This document shows positions 44,575-54,493 of a DNA stretch of 64,000 bases, one piece after another. A program made the translations under genes and the position numbers. Under the pieces are notes generated by a model. It ran no database searches. It worked only from the letters and a program-made list of their open reading frames with translations, and was not told where the DNA came from. Origin of the DNA: Modestobacter sp. VKM Ac-2984 (GTDB lineage: Bacteria > Actinomycetota > Actinomycetes > Mycobacteriales > Geodermatophilaceae); NCBI RefSeq assembly GCF_026967985.1, contig NZ_JAPVBJ010000003.1, forward strand, positions 247,101 through 311,100, in the 5' to 3' direction. Numbering within the stretch: the stretch's first letter is position 1; the number at the start of each line of letters is the position of its first letter.

Positions 44575-47466
44575 CTACCGCTGGTCGAGCAGCCCGTGGG
44601 CGGCGGCGTACATGGCCGCCTGGGTCCGGTTCCCGGAGTGGGTCTTCGCCAGGATGCTGCGCACGTGGTTGGCAGCGGTGTTCTCGCTGATGACCAGGCG
44701 CTGGGCGATCTCCCGGTTGAGCAGGCCCTCGCCGAGCAGTCGGAGCACCTCGGTCTCCCGTGGTGTCAGGCCGCCGGGACCTCGCGTCGGTCCTGGTGAC
44801 CCCGGCACGCCGAGGGGCCGCAGCGCCCGGCGGAGCGCGAGGGGGCCGGCCAGCTGCCGGGCCCGTCCGACCAGCTCCTCCAGCTGCCGGGGGCTCGCGC
44901 CGGTCCGGCGGCCGTGCACCACCAGCGCCACGAGGGTGTGCACCTCGTGCACGGTCGCGGCCATCCGGACGTCCATCTCCAGCGCCGAGGCCAGCAGGTC
45001 CGCCGCTCCCGCCTCGCCCAGCAACGAGTCCACGGCACCGAGGTAGCGGTCGGCGCTGCCGAACACGGCGACGAACTGACCGGCGACGAGGTTGGTGCCG
45101 GTGTACTCGGCCAGCATCGGCCGCAGCGTCCGCGCGGCGGCCTCGTCCGCCAGGAAGAGCGCCGCCTCGGTCGCGTAGACCAGGACGCAGGGCCACTGGG
45201 CGGAGTCCTGGTGCCGGGTCAGGCGGTCGTCGAGCAGCCAGGCGAGCAGGCGTGCCGCGGGCCGGGCCAGCTCCAGCTCCGTGTAGAGGGCCAGCAGGCC
45301 TGGCGCCCAGTGGTCCTCCGGGCGCTCGTCGCCGGTGATCAGCGCGCGCACCTGCTCGACGGCCCCGCTCTCCCTCCGGACCATGTAGCTCTGCACCGCG
45401 CAGGGGCCCTCGGTGTCGTCGCTGCCGAACGAGGTGCCCAGTTCCAGCAGGAGGTCGCAGGTGCGCTGCGCCGCGGTGAGGTCCCCGGCGACGAACTGCC
45501 GCGCATAGCTCATGCACCCGGCCATGTAGTCGAAGAAGGTCTGCCCCGTGGCCCGGGCCATCCGGATCAGGTCGTCATGGGCTTCCGCGAGGGCGACCGG
45601 CTCGCCCTGCAGGTAGGAGATCACCCCTCGGTAGTAGGCCGCCGGGCCCAGGTGCCCCATCGCCCCGGTCCGGTGGGCCAGCCGGGACAGCTCCCCGGCG
45701 CGGTCGAACTTGTCCGGTGCGTCCTCCGGGCGCAGCCCGTTCCAGAGGCTGGCCTGCAGCGCGTCGGCGAGCAGCTCGTCGTCCCCGTGCGCCCGGGCCA
45801 GCGCGATCGCCCGCCGGCCGAGGGAACCGGCCTGCTCCGTGGCGCCGGTGAACGCCAGGGCCCGGCCGAGACTGGCCAGGCCGCGGACGTAGCCGGGGTC
45901 GGCAGGGTCCGGCTGGACCCCGGCCAGGGCGTCGGAAAGCAGCTGCACCGCTCGGTGCCCGGGCAGGCCGGGCCGCCAGGAGGCGTCCTCGAAGAGAACG
46001 GCACCGGTCAGCCGTGCGTCGGCGTCCACCGCATGGACGGCCACCTCTTCGGCGAGGGCCCGGGCGCGGGCGAAGTCCCCGGCCAGGAGGTGGCTGTCGG
46101 CGGCCGCCAGCACCAGCCCGCTGCGTTCGGGACCGTGGTCGACGAGGCCGGCGGCCTGCTCGAACCAGCCCGCGGCGTCCTCGTGGGCCAGGCTCCGCGC
46201 GGCCGCCCGGGCGGCCGCGGTGAGGTACTGCACCGCCTTCCCGGCGTGGCCGAGGGCCTGCGACTGCGCGTAGTGGAAGGCCAGCTGCTGGGTCCGCCGC
46301 TCCGAACCCGGCGCCGTGCACTCGACCGCACGCGCGACCGCTGCGTGCAGGTTGAGCCGGCGGGAGGCCGGCATCAGGTCCAGCACGGCCTGGCGGGACA
46401 GCGCGTGCGGGAACCGGAGGACGTCGTCCGTCGGGGGCACGGGCTCGAGCAGTCCGAACGCGACGGCCTGGTCCAGCGCCGCCAGCGTGGTCTCCCGGCC
46501 CCACTCCGCTGCCGCGAGGACCGTCGCGACACCGACGTCCTCGCCCACGACGGCGGCCAGCTCGACGGTCTGGCGCTCGGGCGCCGTCAGCTGCTCCAGC
46601 CGGTCGAGGATCGTGTCGCGGACCGAGGCCGGCGCCTTCCGTGCCGCCATGCCGGGGAGGAGGCCGCCCCGCGCGGAGTGGTCGCGCACCAGCTCGCGGA
46701 GGAAGAACGGGTTCCCGCCGGTCTGGTCCCGCAGCACCGTGGCGGCCCGCCGTGCCGCGCGCGGGGAGAGCCGGCCTTCCGCCACCAGGTACTGGGCGAT
46801 GTCCTCGGCGGCCAGGCCGGCCAGGTCCAGCCGGCGGACCCCGTCGAGCCGGTGCAGCTGCGCGATGGTGCGGAGCAGGCCGGCGGAGCGGTCCGGCGCC
46901 GTCGTGCGGTGGGTGGCCAGCACGAGCACCGGGCAGTCCGCCGTCCGCTCGACGAGGTGGGAGAGCAGCTGCAGCGCGGACGGTCCGGCCCAGTGCAGGT
47001 CCTCCAGTGCCAGGACCAGCGGCTGGCGGGCGGTGACGTCGCAGACCGCGTCCACCGCCGCGTCGTACAGCGTCCGCCGGTGCGCGTGGGAGGGGACGTC
47101 GGCGTCGTCCGGCGGGCTCCGCCCGGCCAGGGTCGACAGCCGCTCGTCGTGGCGCGGTTCGGTCCGGGTGCCCAGCAGCGCCTCGAGCGGTGCACCGAAG
47201 GGCTGGTACGGCGGCCCGAACTCCGCCGCGCACGTGCCGACCAGGACGGCTGCCCCGTGTCCGTGCAGCGTCGTGGCCACCTCGGCCAGCAACCGGGACT
47301 TGCCGGCACCCGGCTCCCCACCCACGAAGACCACCTGCCGGCTCCCCGCACGGACCGCCGACCAGACCTCCTCGAAGGCGCTGAGCTCGGCCCACCGGCC
47401 GACGAAGGGCGGGCGCGCGGGGGCTGACCAGCGCGCCGGGAGCGGTGGTGGCGCCCAGCCGGACAC
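44575..47466 (-). CDS. LAL-type LuxR transcriptional regulator with AAA ATPase
   Basis: A 963-residue large ATP-binding LuxR regulator. After a short N-terminus comes [11 protein letters not shown], Walker [12 protein letters not shown] (about residues 49-59) and Walker [16 protein letters not shown] long tetratricopeptide-like helical middle follows. The C-terminal LuxR HTH is [20 protein letters not shown] with [15 protein letters not shown]. It diverges from the FAD oxidase/cupin pair, its likely target. Repeated TGACCA elements lie in the shared promoter region. Confidence 0.95.
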   Translation of the reverse strand: MSGWAPPPLPARWSAPARPPFVGRWAELSAFEEVWSAVRAGSRQVVFVGGEPGAGKSRLLAEVATTLHGHGAAVLVGTCAAEFGPPYQPFGAPLEALLGTRTEPRHDERLSTLAGRSPPDDADVPSHAHRRTLYDAAVDAVCDVTARQPLVLALEDLHWAGPSALQLLSHLVERTADCPVLVLATHRTTAPDRSAGLLRTIAQLHRLDGVRRLDLAGLAAEDIAQYLVAEGRLSPRAARRAATVLRDQTGGNPFFLRELVRDHSARGGLLPGMAARKAPASVRDTILDRLEQLTAPERQTVELAAVVGEDVGVATVLAAAEWGRETTLAALDQAVAFGLLEPVPPTDDVLRFPHALSRQAVLDLMPASRRLNLHAAVARAVECTAPGSERRTQQLAFHYAQSQALGHAGKAVQYLTAAARAAARSLAHEDAAGWFEQAAGLVDHGPERSGLVLAAADSHLLAGDFARARALAEEVAVHAVDADARLTGAVLFEDASWRPGLPGHRAVQLLSDALAGVQPDPADPGYVRGLASLGRALAFTGATEQAGSLGRRAIALARAHGDDELLADALQASLWNGLRPEDAPDKFDRAGELSRLAHRTGAMGHLGPAAYYRGVISYLQGEPVALAEAHDDLIRMARATGQTFFDYMAGCMSYARQFVAGDLTAAQRTCDLLLELGTSFGSDDTEGPCAVQSYMVRRESGAVEQVRALITGDERPEDHWAPGLLALYTELELARPAARLLAWLLDDRLTRHQDSAQWPCVLVYATEAALFLADEAAARTLRPMLAEYTGTNLVAGQFVAVFGSADRYLGAVDSLLGEAGAADLLASALEMDVRMAATVHEVHTLVALVVHGRRTGASPRQLEELVGRARQLAGPLALRRALRPLGVPGSPGPTRGPGGLTPRETEVLRLLGEGLLNREIAQRLVISENTAANHVRSILAKTHSGNRTQAAMYAAAHGLLDQR

Positions 47467-47502
47467 GGAGCCGACGCTAGCCCTGCCCGGTCTCGGCGTC
47501 GA

Positions 47503-47555
47503 TGACCAGAACTGACCATGCGCGGCCGGCGGACACAGTCACGCACATCTGGTCA
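47503..47555. promoter_or_regulatory. TGACCA repeats in the divergent LAL / FAD-oxidase promoter region
   Basis: TGACCA occurs at 47503-47508 and 47513-47518 (one helical turn apart) and inverted as TGGTCA at 47550-47555. The outer pair extends to a 9-base inverted repeat (ATGACCAGA, 47502-47510; TCTGGTCAT, 47549-47557). A plausible binding site for the LAL regulator. Confidence 0.45.
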
Positions 47556-47638
47556 TGTGCGCCCCGGCCCGCCGCTCCTAGCGTCGGGTGCACACCGCGG
47601 ATCCGCGGCGCACCGGCATCCAGCCCCGAGGGGGAGCC

Positions 47639-49009
47639 ATGGCCGTGCCAGCACTCGACAGCCTGACGACACAGGTGGACGGACGCGTCGTCCGGCCGGG
47701 GGACGAGGCCTACGAGGAGGCCCGGCACGTCTACAACGCGATGATCGACGCGCACCCCGCGGCGGTGGTCCGCTGCATGGGCACCGCCGACGTGGTGGCG
47801 ACCGTGCGCTGCGCGGCCGAGAGCGGCAGTCCGCTGGCCGTGCGCGGTGGGGGCCACAGCGTGCCCGGCTTCGGCACGGCGGACGACGCCGTCGTGGCGG
47901 ACCTGTCGGGCATGCAGGCGGTGGACGTCGACGACGAGATGCGCACGGCCACCGTCGGGGGCGGCGCCACCTGGGGCCGGTTCAACGACGTCACCGCCGC
48001 GCACGGCCTGGCGACGACCGGCGGGATCGTCTCCACGACCGGCGTCGGCGGCCTGACCCTCGGCGGCGGCATCGGCTACCTGGCCCGCGGCTACGGCCTC
48101 TCCTGCGACAACCTGCTCTCGGCCGAGGTGGTGACCGCCGACGGGACGGTCGTGACCGCGAGCGCGTCGGAGCACCCCGACCTGTTCTGGGCGCTCCAGG
48201 GCGGTGGCGGGAACTTCGGTGTGGTCACCCGGTTCACCTTCCGGCTGCACCCGGTGACCACCGTCCTCGGCGGGCCGATGTTCTTCGAGCTGGCCGACGG
48301 GCCGGCGGTCCTGGCCCATTTCCGGGACTTCATCCGGACGGCGCCGCGGGAGTACGGCGGCTTCCCGGCCTTCCAGATCGCGCCGCCGTTGCCGTTCGTG
48401 CCGGAGGACCGGGTGGGGGAGCCGTTCGTCGCCGTCGTGTCCTGCTGGACCGGCTCCGCGGCGGAGGGGGAGCAGGTCCTCGACGGTCTCCGGCAGGTCG
48501 CCCGTCCGGTGGCCGAGCACGTCGGCCCGATGGCCTACGCCGCGCTGAACAGTGCTTTCGACGGGCTGGTGCCGCCGGGGCTGCAGCACCACTGGAAGGC
48601 CGCCTTCGTCCGCGAGCTGACCGACGACGCGATCGCCGCGCACATGGAGCACGGGCCGAAGGTGCCCACCGTGAACTCCACCGTGCACCTCTACCCGATC
48701 AACGGCGCCGTCCACGACGTGGCGGCCGACGCCACGGCGTTCGGGCACCGCGACGCCTCGTTCGCGCCGGTGATCGCCGGCATGTGGCCCGATCCCGCGG
48801 ACAACGAGCGCAACACCGCCTGGGTCCGCGAGTACCACGCGGCGATCGCGCCGCACTCCGAGGAGGGCGGCTACGTCAACTTCGCCTCGGCCGACGACCA
48901 GTCGCGTGCCGGTGCCAACTACGGCGCCAACCACGCGCGCCTGCGGGAGGTGAAGCGGCGCTACGACCCCGACAACCTGTTCCACCTGAACCAGAACATC
49001 CAGCCCTGA
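47639..49009 (+). CDS. FAD-binding oxidoreductase (BBE-type)
   Basis: 456 residues with the PCMH/FAD domain RGGGHSVPGFGTADDAVVAD, whose histidine can carry covalent FAD, and GGLTLGGGIGYLARGYGLSCDN. The C-terminal berberine-bridge segment YDPDNLFHLNQNI is clear. Family members oxidise sugars, alkaloids or polyketides. GGGGGAG site before the ATG. A cupin gene follows in the same direction. Likely regulated by the divergent LAL protein. Confidence 0.93.
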   Translation: MAVPALDSLTTQVDGRVVRPGDEAYEEARHVYNAMIDAHPAAVVRCMGTADVVATVRCAAESGSPLAVRGGGHSVPGFGTADDAVVADLSGMQAVDVDDEMRTATVGGGATWGRFNDVTAAHGLATTGGIVSTTGVGGLTLGGGIGYLARGYGLSCDNLLSAEVVTADGTVVTASASEHPDLFWALQGGGGNFGVVTRFTFRLHPVTTVLGGPMFFELADGPAVLAHFRDFIRTAPREYGGFPAFQIAPPLPFVPEDRVGEPFVAVVSCWTGSAAEGEQVLDGLRQVARPVAEHVGPMAYAALNSAFDGLVPPGLQHHWKAAFVRELTDDAIAAHMEHGPKVPTVNSTVHLYPINGAVHDVAADATAFGHRDASFAPVIAGMWPDPADNERNTAWVREYHAAIAPHSEEGGYVNFASADDQSRAGANYGANHARLREVKRRYDPDNLFHLNQNIQP

Positions 49010-49047
49010 CCCGGTGCCCGCCGCGGCACCCGAACCGAGGAGACGAC

Positions 49048-49413
49048 ATGCGCGTCATCGACCGCACGGACCTGCCCATGGCGATCCAGGGCGGAGGCGT
49101 GGAGTTCCGGACCGACCGGGCCGGGGAGAACAGCATCGCCTGGGTCCGGCTGCCGGCCGGAGCAGACCTCCGGCCGGGTCTGGCCGGCCTCCCGGGCGAT
49201 CTCTGCCCCTGCCCGCACTGGGGGTACATGATCTCCGGCCGACTGGTCATGCACACCGCGGACGGCGACTCGACCTACGAGGCAGGGCAGGCCTTCTACT
49301 GGGCACCCGGGCACGCACCGGAGGCGCTCGAGGACTGCGAGTACCTCGACGTGTCGCCGACCAGCGAGCTCGAGGAGGTCGTCCGCCACCTGCAGGGCGG
49401 TCAGTCGGCGTAG
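49048..49413 (+). CDS. Cupin-like protein
   Basis: 121 residues with the cupin pattern CPCPHWGYMISGRLVMHTADG and the second motif YEAGQAFYWAPGHAPEA. Metal ligands are fewer than in the classic motif (one His in the first and one in the second). GAGGAGA site before the ATG. Follows the FAD oxidase by 38 bases, so it may bind or process its product. Confidence 0.82.
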   Translation: MRVIDRTDLPMAIQGGGVEFRTDRAGENSIAWVRLPAGADLRPGLAGLPGDLCPCPHWGYMISGRLVMHTADGDSTYEAGQAFYWAPGHAPEALEDCEYLDVSPTSELEEVVRHLQGGQSA

Positions 49414-49595
49414 AGCTCGTCGACCACCGCCTTGGCGAGTTCGACGGCGGGGTCGGTGCCGTTGGGTGCGGGTGCGATGGAGGCACCGTCCTCGACCCCG
49501 AGGTCGTGTGCCTCCTGGTCGCCCGCGCTCGGGGGCAGCACGATGCGCTCGACCGGCTGACCCCGCGCCAGCACCAGGTGCTGGCAGCTCGCGCG

Positions 49596-50336
49596 TCAGC
49601 CGACCTGGGAGGCTGCGGAGCGGATCGCGTCCGCGAGGTCGCGGGGACGGCTCCACATGGGCCAGTGCCCGGTGGGGAGGTCGATGACTTCGAGCTGCTC
49701 GAGGTCGGCGACCTCGGCGAACACGGGGTGTCCGGCGCGGGCCAGCTCCAGCACCTGCGCGCTCGGGATCGAGCAGCACACGAGCGTGGTCGGGACGCTC
49801 CGGCGGGCGTCGTTCGTGAGCTGCACGGGCTGGCGGAGCACGGGACGGGGCTCAGGGACGGCCCTGGCCCGGAAGCGCTCGAGGACCTCCGGGCTCAGGC
49901 CCTCGAGGCTGGCCTGCTCCCCGAGGACGTCGAAGGGCGGCAGCGGCAGCTCCTGCGGTGCGCCCGGCACGTCCGGAGCGAGGGCACCTCCCGGCGCCAC
50001 CGGCCCGGAGTCGACCCACACCACCCGGTGGACGAGCTCGGGGTGCCGGTCCAGGACGAGGCTGACCGGGGCGTTGGCCCCACTGTGAGCGACGAGCACC
50101 GCAGGCTGGTCCTCGCTGACGCCGGCCCGTGCCATGACCTGCTCGATCGCCGCTGCTTGGTCGTCGAGGGTCTTGGACGAACGTTCGGGATCCTGCTCGT
50201 CCAGTCCGGGGAGCGTCATCGGGATCGCCGGCCAGTCGTCGGCTGTCAGGTGTTCCAGCACCTCGTCCCATGCCCAGGCGCCCAGCCAGTGGCCGGCGAT
50301 CAGGATGGTGGTCGGGCTGCTCGTCGTCGTGGTCAT
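49596..50336 (-). CDS. Alpha/beta hydrolase (esterase-like)
   Basis: 246 residues with LIAGHWLGAWAWD for the oxyanion region, nucleophile elbow VAHSGANAP (Ser in the place of GHSxG) and PTGHWPMWS with the catalytic His. This short form resembles the plant-like methyl esterase/hydroxynitrile lyase group. Divergent from the WYL/HTH regulator (73-base gap), a typical regulator-enzyme pair. Confidence 0.87.
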   Translation of the reverse strand: MTTTTSSPTTILIAGHWLGAWAWDEVLEHLTADDWPAIPMTLPGLDEQDPERSSKTLDDQAAAIEQVMARAGVSEDQPAVLVAHSGANAPVSLVLDRHPELVHRVVWVDSGPVAPGGALAPDVPGAPQELPLPPFDVLGEQASLEGLSPEVLERFRARAVPEPRPVLRQPVQLTNDARRSVPTTLVCCSIPSAQVLELARAGHPVFAEVADLEQLEVIDLPTGHWPMWSRPRDLADAIRSAASQVG

Positions 50337-50409
50337 GCCCCGATGCTCCGGGGCCGTCTGGACAGCTGTGTGTCACCATCTCTGTCATGGTCTTCGTGAC
50401 GTCAGGACG

Positions 50410-51108
50410 GTGAAGCGAGCGGAACGGCTCCACGCACTGTCCGAGATGCTGCGCCGCAACGGCGCGCGAGGATGCACCGCCGAGCGGCTGGCGACCGAGT
50501 TCGACGTGTCCGTGCGAACGGTCAAGAGAGACCTGGCTGCGCTGGAGAACAGCGGCGCGCCGATCTGGTCACGTCCCGGACCCGGCGGTGGCTACGGATG
50601 GACCACGGGCAGGTCCCTGCCGCCCGTCAGTCTCTCCCCGGCCCAGGCAGTGGCGCTCCTGGCGGCTGTCTCCGCTGCCCCCGACGCCCCCTACAGCGAT
50701 CTGGCCTCAGCCGCCGTGCAGAAGATCGTGGACGTCCTCGATCCCCTGACCCGAGCGAAGGCCGACGAGCTGGCGCACCGGGTCTGGGTCAACGCGCCAC
50801 CGTCCAGATCGCGCGCCGTCAGGTCGGCGCTGGAAGCGGCGATGGCCGAGCAACGAGTGGTCCGGATCCGCTACACCTCGCGCGAGGGCACCACGACCAC
50901 CCGCGACGTCGAACCGGTGTTGTTCGCCTCCACGAACGGCCAGTGGCACCTGGTCGGCTGGTGCCGGCTGCGCGACGCCATGCGGTGGTTCACCCTGTCC
51001 CGCATCGAGCAGGCCAGCACGACCACGATCGCCTGCGACGGCCACACGATCGACGAGGTCGGGACACCCCCGGCGAACGCCAGACCCGTACACGGCCGCA
51101 GCGACTGA
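50410..51108 (+). CDS. HTH-WYL family transcriptional regulator
   Basis: 232 residues. N-terminal DeoR-like HTH_11: RLHALSEMLRRNG with AERLATEFDVSVRTVKRDLAAL, then GGGYGWTTG. C-terminal WYL domain begins about residue 130 (MAEQRVVRIRYTSREG, WHLVGWCRLRDAMRWFTLSRI). WYL domains bind ligands such as nucleotides. Start GTG at 50410. Probably controls the divergent hydrolase. Confidence 0.9.
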   Translation: MKRAERLHALSEMLRRNGARGCTAERLATEFDVSVRTVKRDLAALENSGAPIWSRPGPGGGYGWTTGRSLPPVSLSPAQAVALLAAVSAAPDAPYSDLASAAVQKIVDVLDPLTRAKADELAHRVWVNAPPSRSRAVRSALEAAMAEQRVVRIRYTSREGTTTTRDVEPVLFASTNGQWHLVGWCRLRDAMRWFTLSRIEQASTTTIACDGHTIDEVGTPPANARPVHGRSD

Positions 51109-51130
51109 GCCACTCGATCGACGTGTCCGG

Positions 51131-51826
51131 TCAGTGCACCTGGGGGACGGCGGGGGAGGCCGGGGCCGGGCCGGCGAGGGTGGGGTCCGCGGCGAGGACC
51201 CGCCCGTGCAGCCGCCGCAGCTCACAGCCCGGCTCGAGACCGAGTTCGTCGAGCAGCAGCCCGCGGATCTCGGAGTAGCTGCGCAGCGCCTCCTCCGCCC
51301 GGCCCAGGCGGTGCTGAGCGAGCATCCGCAACGCCCAGAGCCGCTCGCGCAGCGGCGTGTCCGCCAGACCCGGGCCCACGGCGAGCAGTGCCCGCGCGGG
51401 CGAGCCGGCGCGGAGGAGGGCCTCGGTGAGCAGTTCGCGCAGCTGGTCGCGGACCTCGGTCAGCCGGGCCACCGAGGCGACGGCCCACGCCTCGTCCGCG
51501 AAGCCGGCGTACGGGCGGCCACGCCACAGGTCCAGCGCCTCCTCCGCCGTCCGGGCTGCCCCGCCCGCCCGGCCGTCGGCGAGCAGCGCGCGGGTGGCCT
51601 CGGCGGACGCGGTGAACCGCGCCGAGTCGATGCTCGCGGCCCCGGGCACCAGCCGGTACCCGCCGCGGTCGTGGCGGAGGACCGCCGACGGTGAGCCGCG
51701 GTCGCGGTGCGGTTCCAGGACCTTGCGCAGCCGCCAGATGTGCGAGTCCAGGGTCGACGGCGACCGGGCCGGGGCCACCGGGAGCAGCGCCTCGACGAGC
51801 CCCGCCGCACGGAGCACCGCCACCAC
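51131..51826 (-). CDS. SARP/BTAD-type regulator with truncated N-terminus
   Basis: 231 residues. The C-terminal about 150 residues are a bacterial transcriptional activator domain (RVYSEIRG-type helices; EEALDLWRGRPYAGFADEAW). Before it only the last part of the winged helix is present (DSHIWRLRKVLEPHRD). A normal SARP has about 40 more residues for the DNA-binding helix and first strands. The upstream sequence has no in-frame extension with a good start. It may be a decayed regulator or use a different partner for DNA binding. Confidence 0.7.
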   Translation of the reverse strand: MVAVLRAAGLVEALLPVAPARSPSTLDSHIWRLRKVLEPHRDRGSPSAVLRHDRGGYRLVPGAASIDSARFTASAEATRALLADGRAGGAARTAEEALDLWRGRPYAGFADEAWAVASVARLTEVRDQLRELLTEALLRAGSPARALLAVGPGLADTPLRERLWALRMLAQHRLGRAEEALRSYSEIRGLLLDELGLEPGCELRRLHGRVLAADPTLAGPAPASPAVPQVH

Positions 51827-51984
51827 GGCGGCGGCCAGGCCGAAGGAGATCCCCCACGAGGCGCGCGCGCCGGCCGGCGTCCTCGCGGAACAGGCGCAGG
51901 TCGATCTCGTGAGCCGCCGGCGCCGGCCCCGGACGGGACCAGCGCCGGCGGCCGACGGATGGACGAGGCCCCCTCAGGGCCGGG

Positions 51985-52698
51985 TCAGCGCAGCACGCCG
52001 CACGCCGCAGGATCGGTCGCCTCGGCCGGCAGCGAGGGGTCGAGCTCGCTGGCGCCTGCGGAGGCGAAGTCGTACCGGCCGTTGTGGTTGTAGTCCACGC
52101 CGTGGATCACGACGACGCCCTCCCCGTCCCGGATGGCGTCGGCGATCTGCTTGGCAGTGCCGGTCCCGCCTGCCCCCGGGTAGCCGGTTCCGGCGACGTC
52201 GGTGAACTCGATCTTGTCCCGGCTGTAGTGCAGGGCGCCGTCCGTCGAGACCGGGAAGCGGCTCACCGCCAGCGCCGATGCCGGGCTCGTGTCGCCCGTC
52301 GTGGTCAGGGAGACGACGATCGGGCCGTACGCCGGCAAGCCGTCGACGGTGCTGAGCCGCGAGGTCCCGGCCTCCCCGCGGGTGTTGGTGGCATCGGCCA
52401 GGGTCGGGCACTCGTTGCGAGCGTCATCGCCGTAGTGGATGTGCATGGCATGCGGCGCGTCCGGGCTCAGGCCGTGGGCCTGGACCTCGATCGAGCGGAT
52501 CAGCTGGTTCCGCACGACCGCGCTTGCGGTGCCCGTGGCGCCCGAGTCGTTGAGCTCGTGGAGCGAGGCGTCGAGCTGCACCGTCTTGGCCTGCCCGGGC
52601 GGGCTCGACGGGTGGGCGCTGGCGGCCGGGAGGCCGAGCAGCATGCTGCCCCCGAGCAGCCCGGCGGTGGTGGCGGTGATGAGCAGTCGCTGGTTCAT
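51985..52698 (-). CDS. Secreted CHRD-domain protein
   Basis: 237 residues with a signal peptide (about residues 1-27, LLGLPAASA). The CHRD-like body has HAMHIHYGDDA and VVVIHGVDYNHNGRYDF, with paired histidines that could bind a metal. CHRD domains occur in many exported bacterial proteins; some are superoxide-dismutase-like. Here it is an extracytoplasmic protein of unknown function. A 270-base region separates it from the divergent DUF2252 gene. Confidence 0.8.
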   Translation of the reverse strand: MNQRLLITATTAGLLGGSMLLGLPAASAHPSSPPGQAKTVQLDASLHELNDSGATGTASAVVRNQLIRSIEVQAHGLSPDAPHAMHIHYGDDARNECPTLADATNTRGEAGTSRLSTVDGLPAYGPIVVSLTTTGDTSPASALAVSRFPVSTDGALHYSRDKIEFTDVAGTGYPGAGGTGTAKQIADAIRDGEGVVVIHGVDYNHNGRYDFASAGASELDPSLPAEATDPAACGVLR

Positions 52699-52968
52699 GA
52701 GGAGCTCCCTGGTGGTGGTGTGGTGCTACAGGGCGTTCGCAGACCGGACTGCTGCGGATGGGAGAAATGTGACGCAGATCGCAGGGCGGTGACCCTGTCG
52801 GCGCGTTGCACCTCTGCGTGATGAGACGCGGACGGGAATGGTGGCCGAGGTGGGTGCGGCCGGCCGGCACGGTCGCCCGACTCCGTCCGGTGGCCCTGAC
52901 GGTCGTCAGGACGGGTAGGAGGATGCACCGAGGGCCGAGCACGGCCCGTCGAGTGTCTGGGGTGGCCG

Positions 52969-54390
52969 GTGGACGGTGGACGAGAGAACGGGCACGTCGT
53001 GCTCACGGCAGCCGACGGCGAGGGCTACGGCTCGCTGCGTCGTCGCGCCACACCCCGCGCGGAGCGGTACGCCCTGGGGCGGTCGTTGCGCAAGCAGGTG
53101 CCCCGCTCCGCGCTCGGGCAGTGGACGGCTCCGCTCGACCGGCCCGACGTCGTCGACCAGGTCCGGGCCTCCCACCTGGGGCGGGTGGAGCGGCTCGTCC
53201 CCGTGCGGGTGGCCCGGATGGCCGCCTCCCCCTACGGCTTCCTGCGGGGCACGGCGGTGGTGATGGCCGCAGACCTCGCCGGTCTCCCGGCCACCGGGAT
53301 CCGGCCGGTTATCTGCGGGGACGCCCACCTGGGCAACTTCGGCTTCTACGCCTCCCCGGAGCGCGACCTGGTCATCGACCTCAACGACTTCGACGAGGCG
53401 CACCCGGGCGGCTGGGAGTGGGACCTCCGCCGGCTGGCGGCGAGCGTCTGGGTGGCCGGCCGGCAGAACTCGGCCACCGAGGAGCAGTGCGAGGACGCGG
53501 TGGCGTCGATGGCGCGCCGTTACCGGGAGCACGTGCGTCGACTGGCCGGGGAGCCGTTGCTGGCGCGGTCGTTCGAGCGGTTGGACGTCACCGGGCTGCA
53601 CACCACGGTGGGGGAGGAGTCGCTGCAGAAGGAGATCGAGCGCGCCGCGCGGCGGGCCCGCAAGCGGGTGAGCGACCGGGCGCTGCCCCGGTTCACCGAG
53701 GAGCGGGAGGAGGGACGGCGGATCGTCGAGGAGCCCCCGTTGATCACCCGGCTCGACCAGGACGAGGTCGCCGCGGTGGCCGACGGGCTGGACGGCTACG
53801 TCGACACGCTGCCGTCCCACTGGCGACGGGTGCTCAGCGGCTACACGCTCGTCGACGTCGCCCACAAGGTCGTCGGGGTGGGCAGCGTGGGGCTGCGCGC
53901 CTACGTGGCGCTGTGCGAGGGGAGCAGCCCCGACGACGTGGTGTTCCTGCAGCTGAAGCAGGCCCGCCGGTCGGTCGTGGCCGAGCACGTCCACGGCGAG
54001 TCGGCCTGGCACGCCCACCAGGGGCAGCGGGTCGTGGAGTACCAGCAGGCGCTGCAGACGGTCAGCGACCCGCTGCTGGGCTGGACGACGATCGGGTCGC
54101 GGCAGTACTACGTCCGCCAGTTCAGGAACATGAAGGGCACCATCGCGATCGACTCCCTCGACGCCGCCGCGCTGAGCGACTACGCGGGGGTCTGCGGCCG
54201 GCTGCTGGCCAAGGGGCACGCCCGGACCAGCGGCGCGTCGATGATCGCCGGCTACCTGGGCAAGTCCGACAAGGTCGACGTGGCGCTGTGCCGGTTCGCC
54301 CGCGCCTACGCCGACCAGACGGAGCGGGACCACGAGACGCTCGTCCAGGCGGTCGCCCACGGGGCCCTGCCCACCGAGCCGGGGGCATGA
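52969..54390 (+). CDS. DUF2252 family protein
   Basis: 473 residues of a family with a protein-kinase-like fold. Seen: CGDAHLGNFGFYASPERDLV and VIDLNDFDEAHPGGWEWDL, corresponding to the catalytic-loop and metal-binding regions, and ALCEGSSPDDVVFLQLK. The GTG at 52969 has only a weak GGGGTGG site. DUF2252 proteins are widespread in actinobacteria; substrate unknown. Confidence 0.9.
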   Translation: MDGGRENGHVVLTAADGEGYGSLRRRATPRAERYALGRSLRKQVPRSALGQWTAPLDRPDVVDQVRASHLGRVERLVPVRVARMAASPYGFLRGTAVVMAADLAGLPATGIRPVICGDAHLGNFGFYASPERDLVIDLNDFDEAHPGGWEWDLRRLAASVWVAGRQNSATEEQCEDAVASMARRYREHVRRLAGEPLLARSFERLDVTGLHTTVGEESLQKEIERAARRARKRVSDRALPRFTEEREEGRRIVEEPPLITRLDQDEVAAVADGLDGYVDTLPSHWRRVLSGYTLVDVAHKVVGVGSVGLRAYVALCEGSSPDDVVFLQLKQARRSVVAEHVHGESAWHAHQGQRVVEYQQALQTVSDPLLGWTTIGSRQYYVRQFRNMKGTIAIDSLDAAALSDYAGVCGRLLAKGHARTSGASMIAGYLGKSDKVDVALCRFARAYADQTERDHETLVQAVAHGALPTEPGA

Positions 54391-54493
54391 CCGCAGGCAC
54401 CAGCAGAGAAGGGGCTGAGCGGTGGAACCGCCGGTGCGGGTGACGCGTTGACCACGGGACACAGTCGGACACCGTTGGACACCGGAGGCTCCC

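Noticed and set aside
49401-49595. Minus-strand frame reading VERIVLPPSAGDQEAHD to a stop at 49401, between cupin and hydrolase
   Set aside because: Composition looks coding-like, but there is no ribosome site or family match; could be a remnant, not strong enough to list as a gene.
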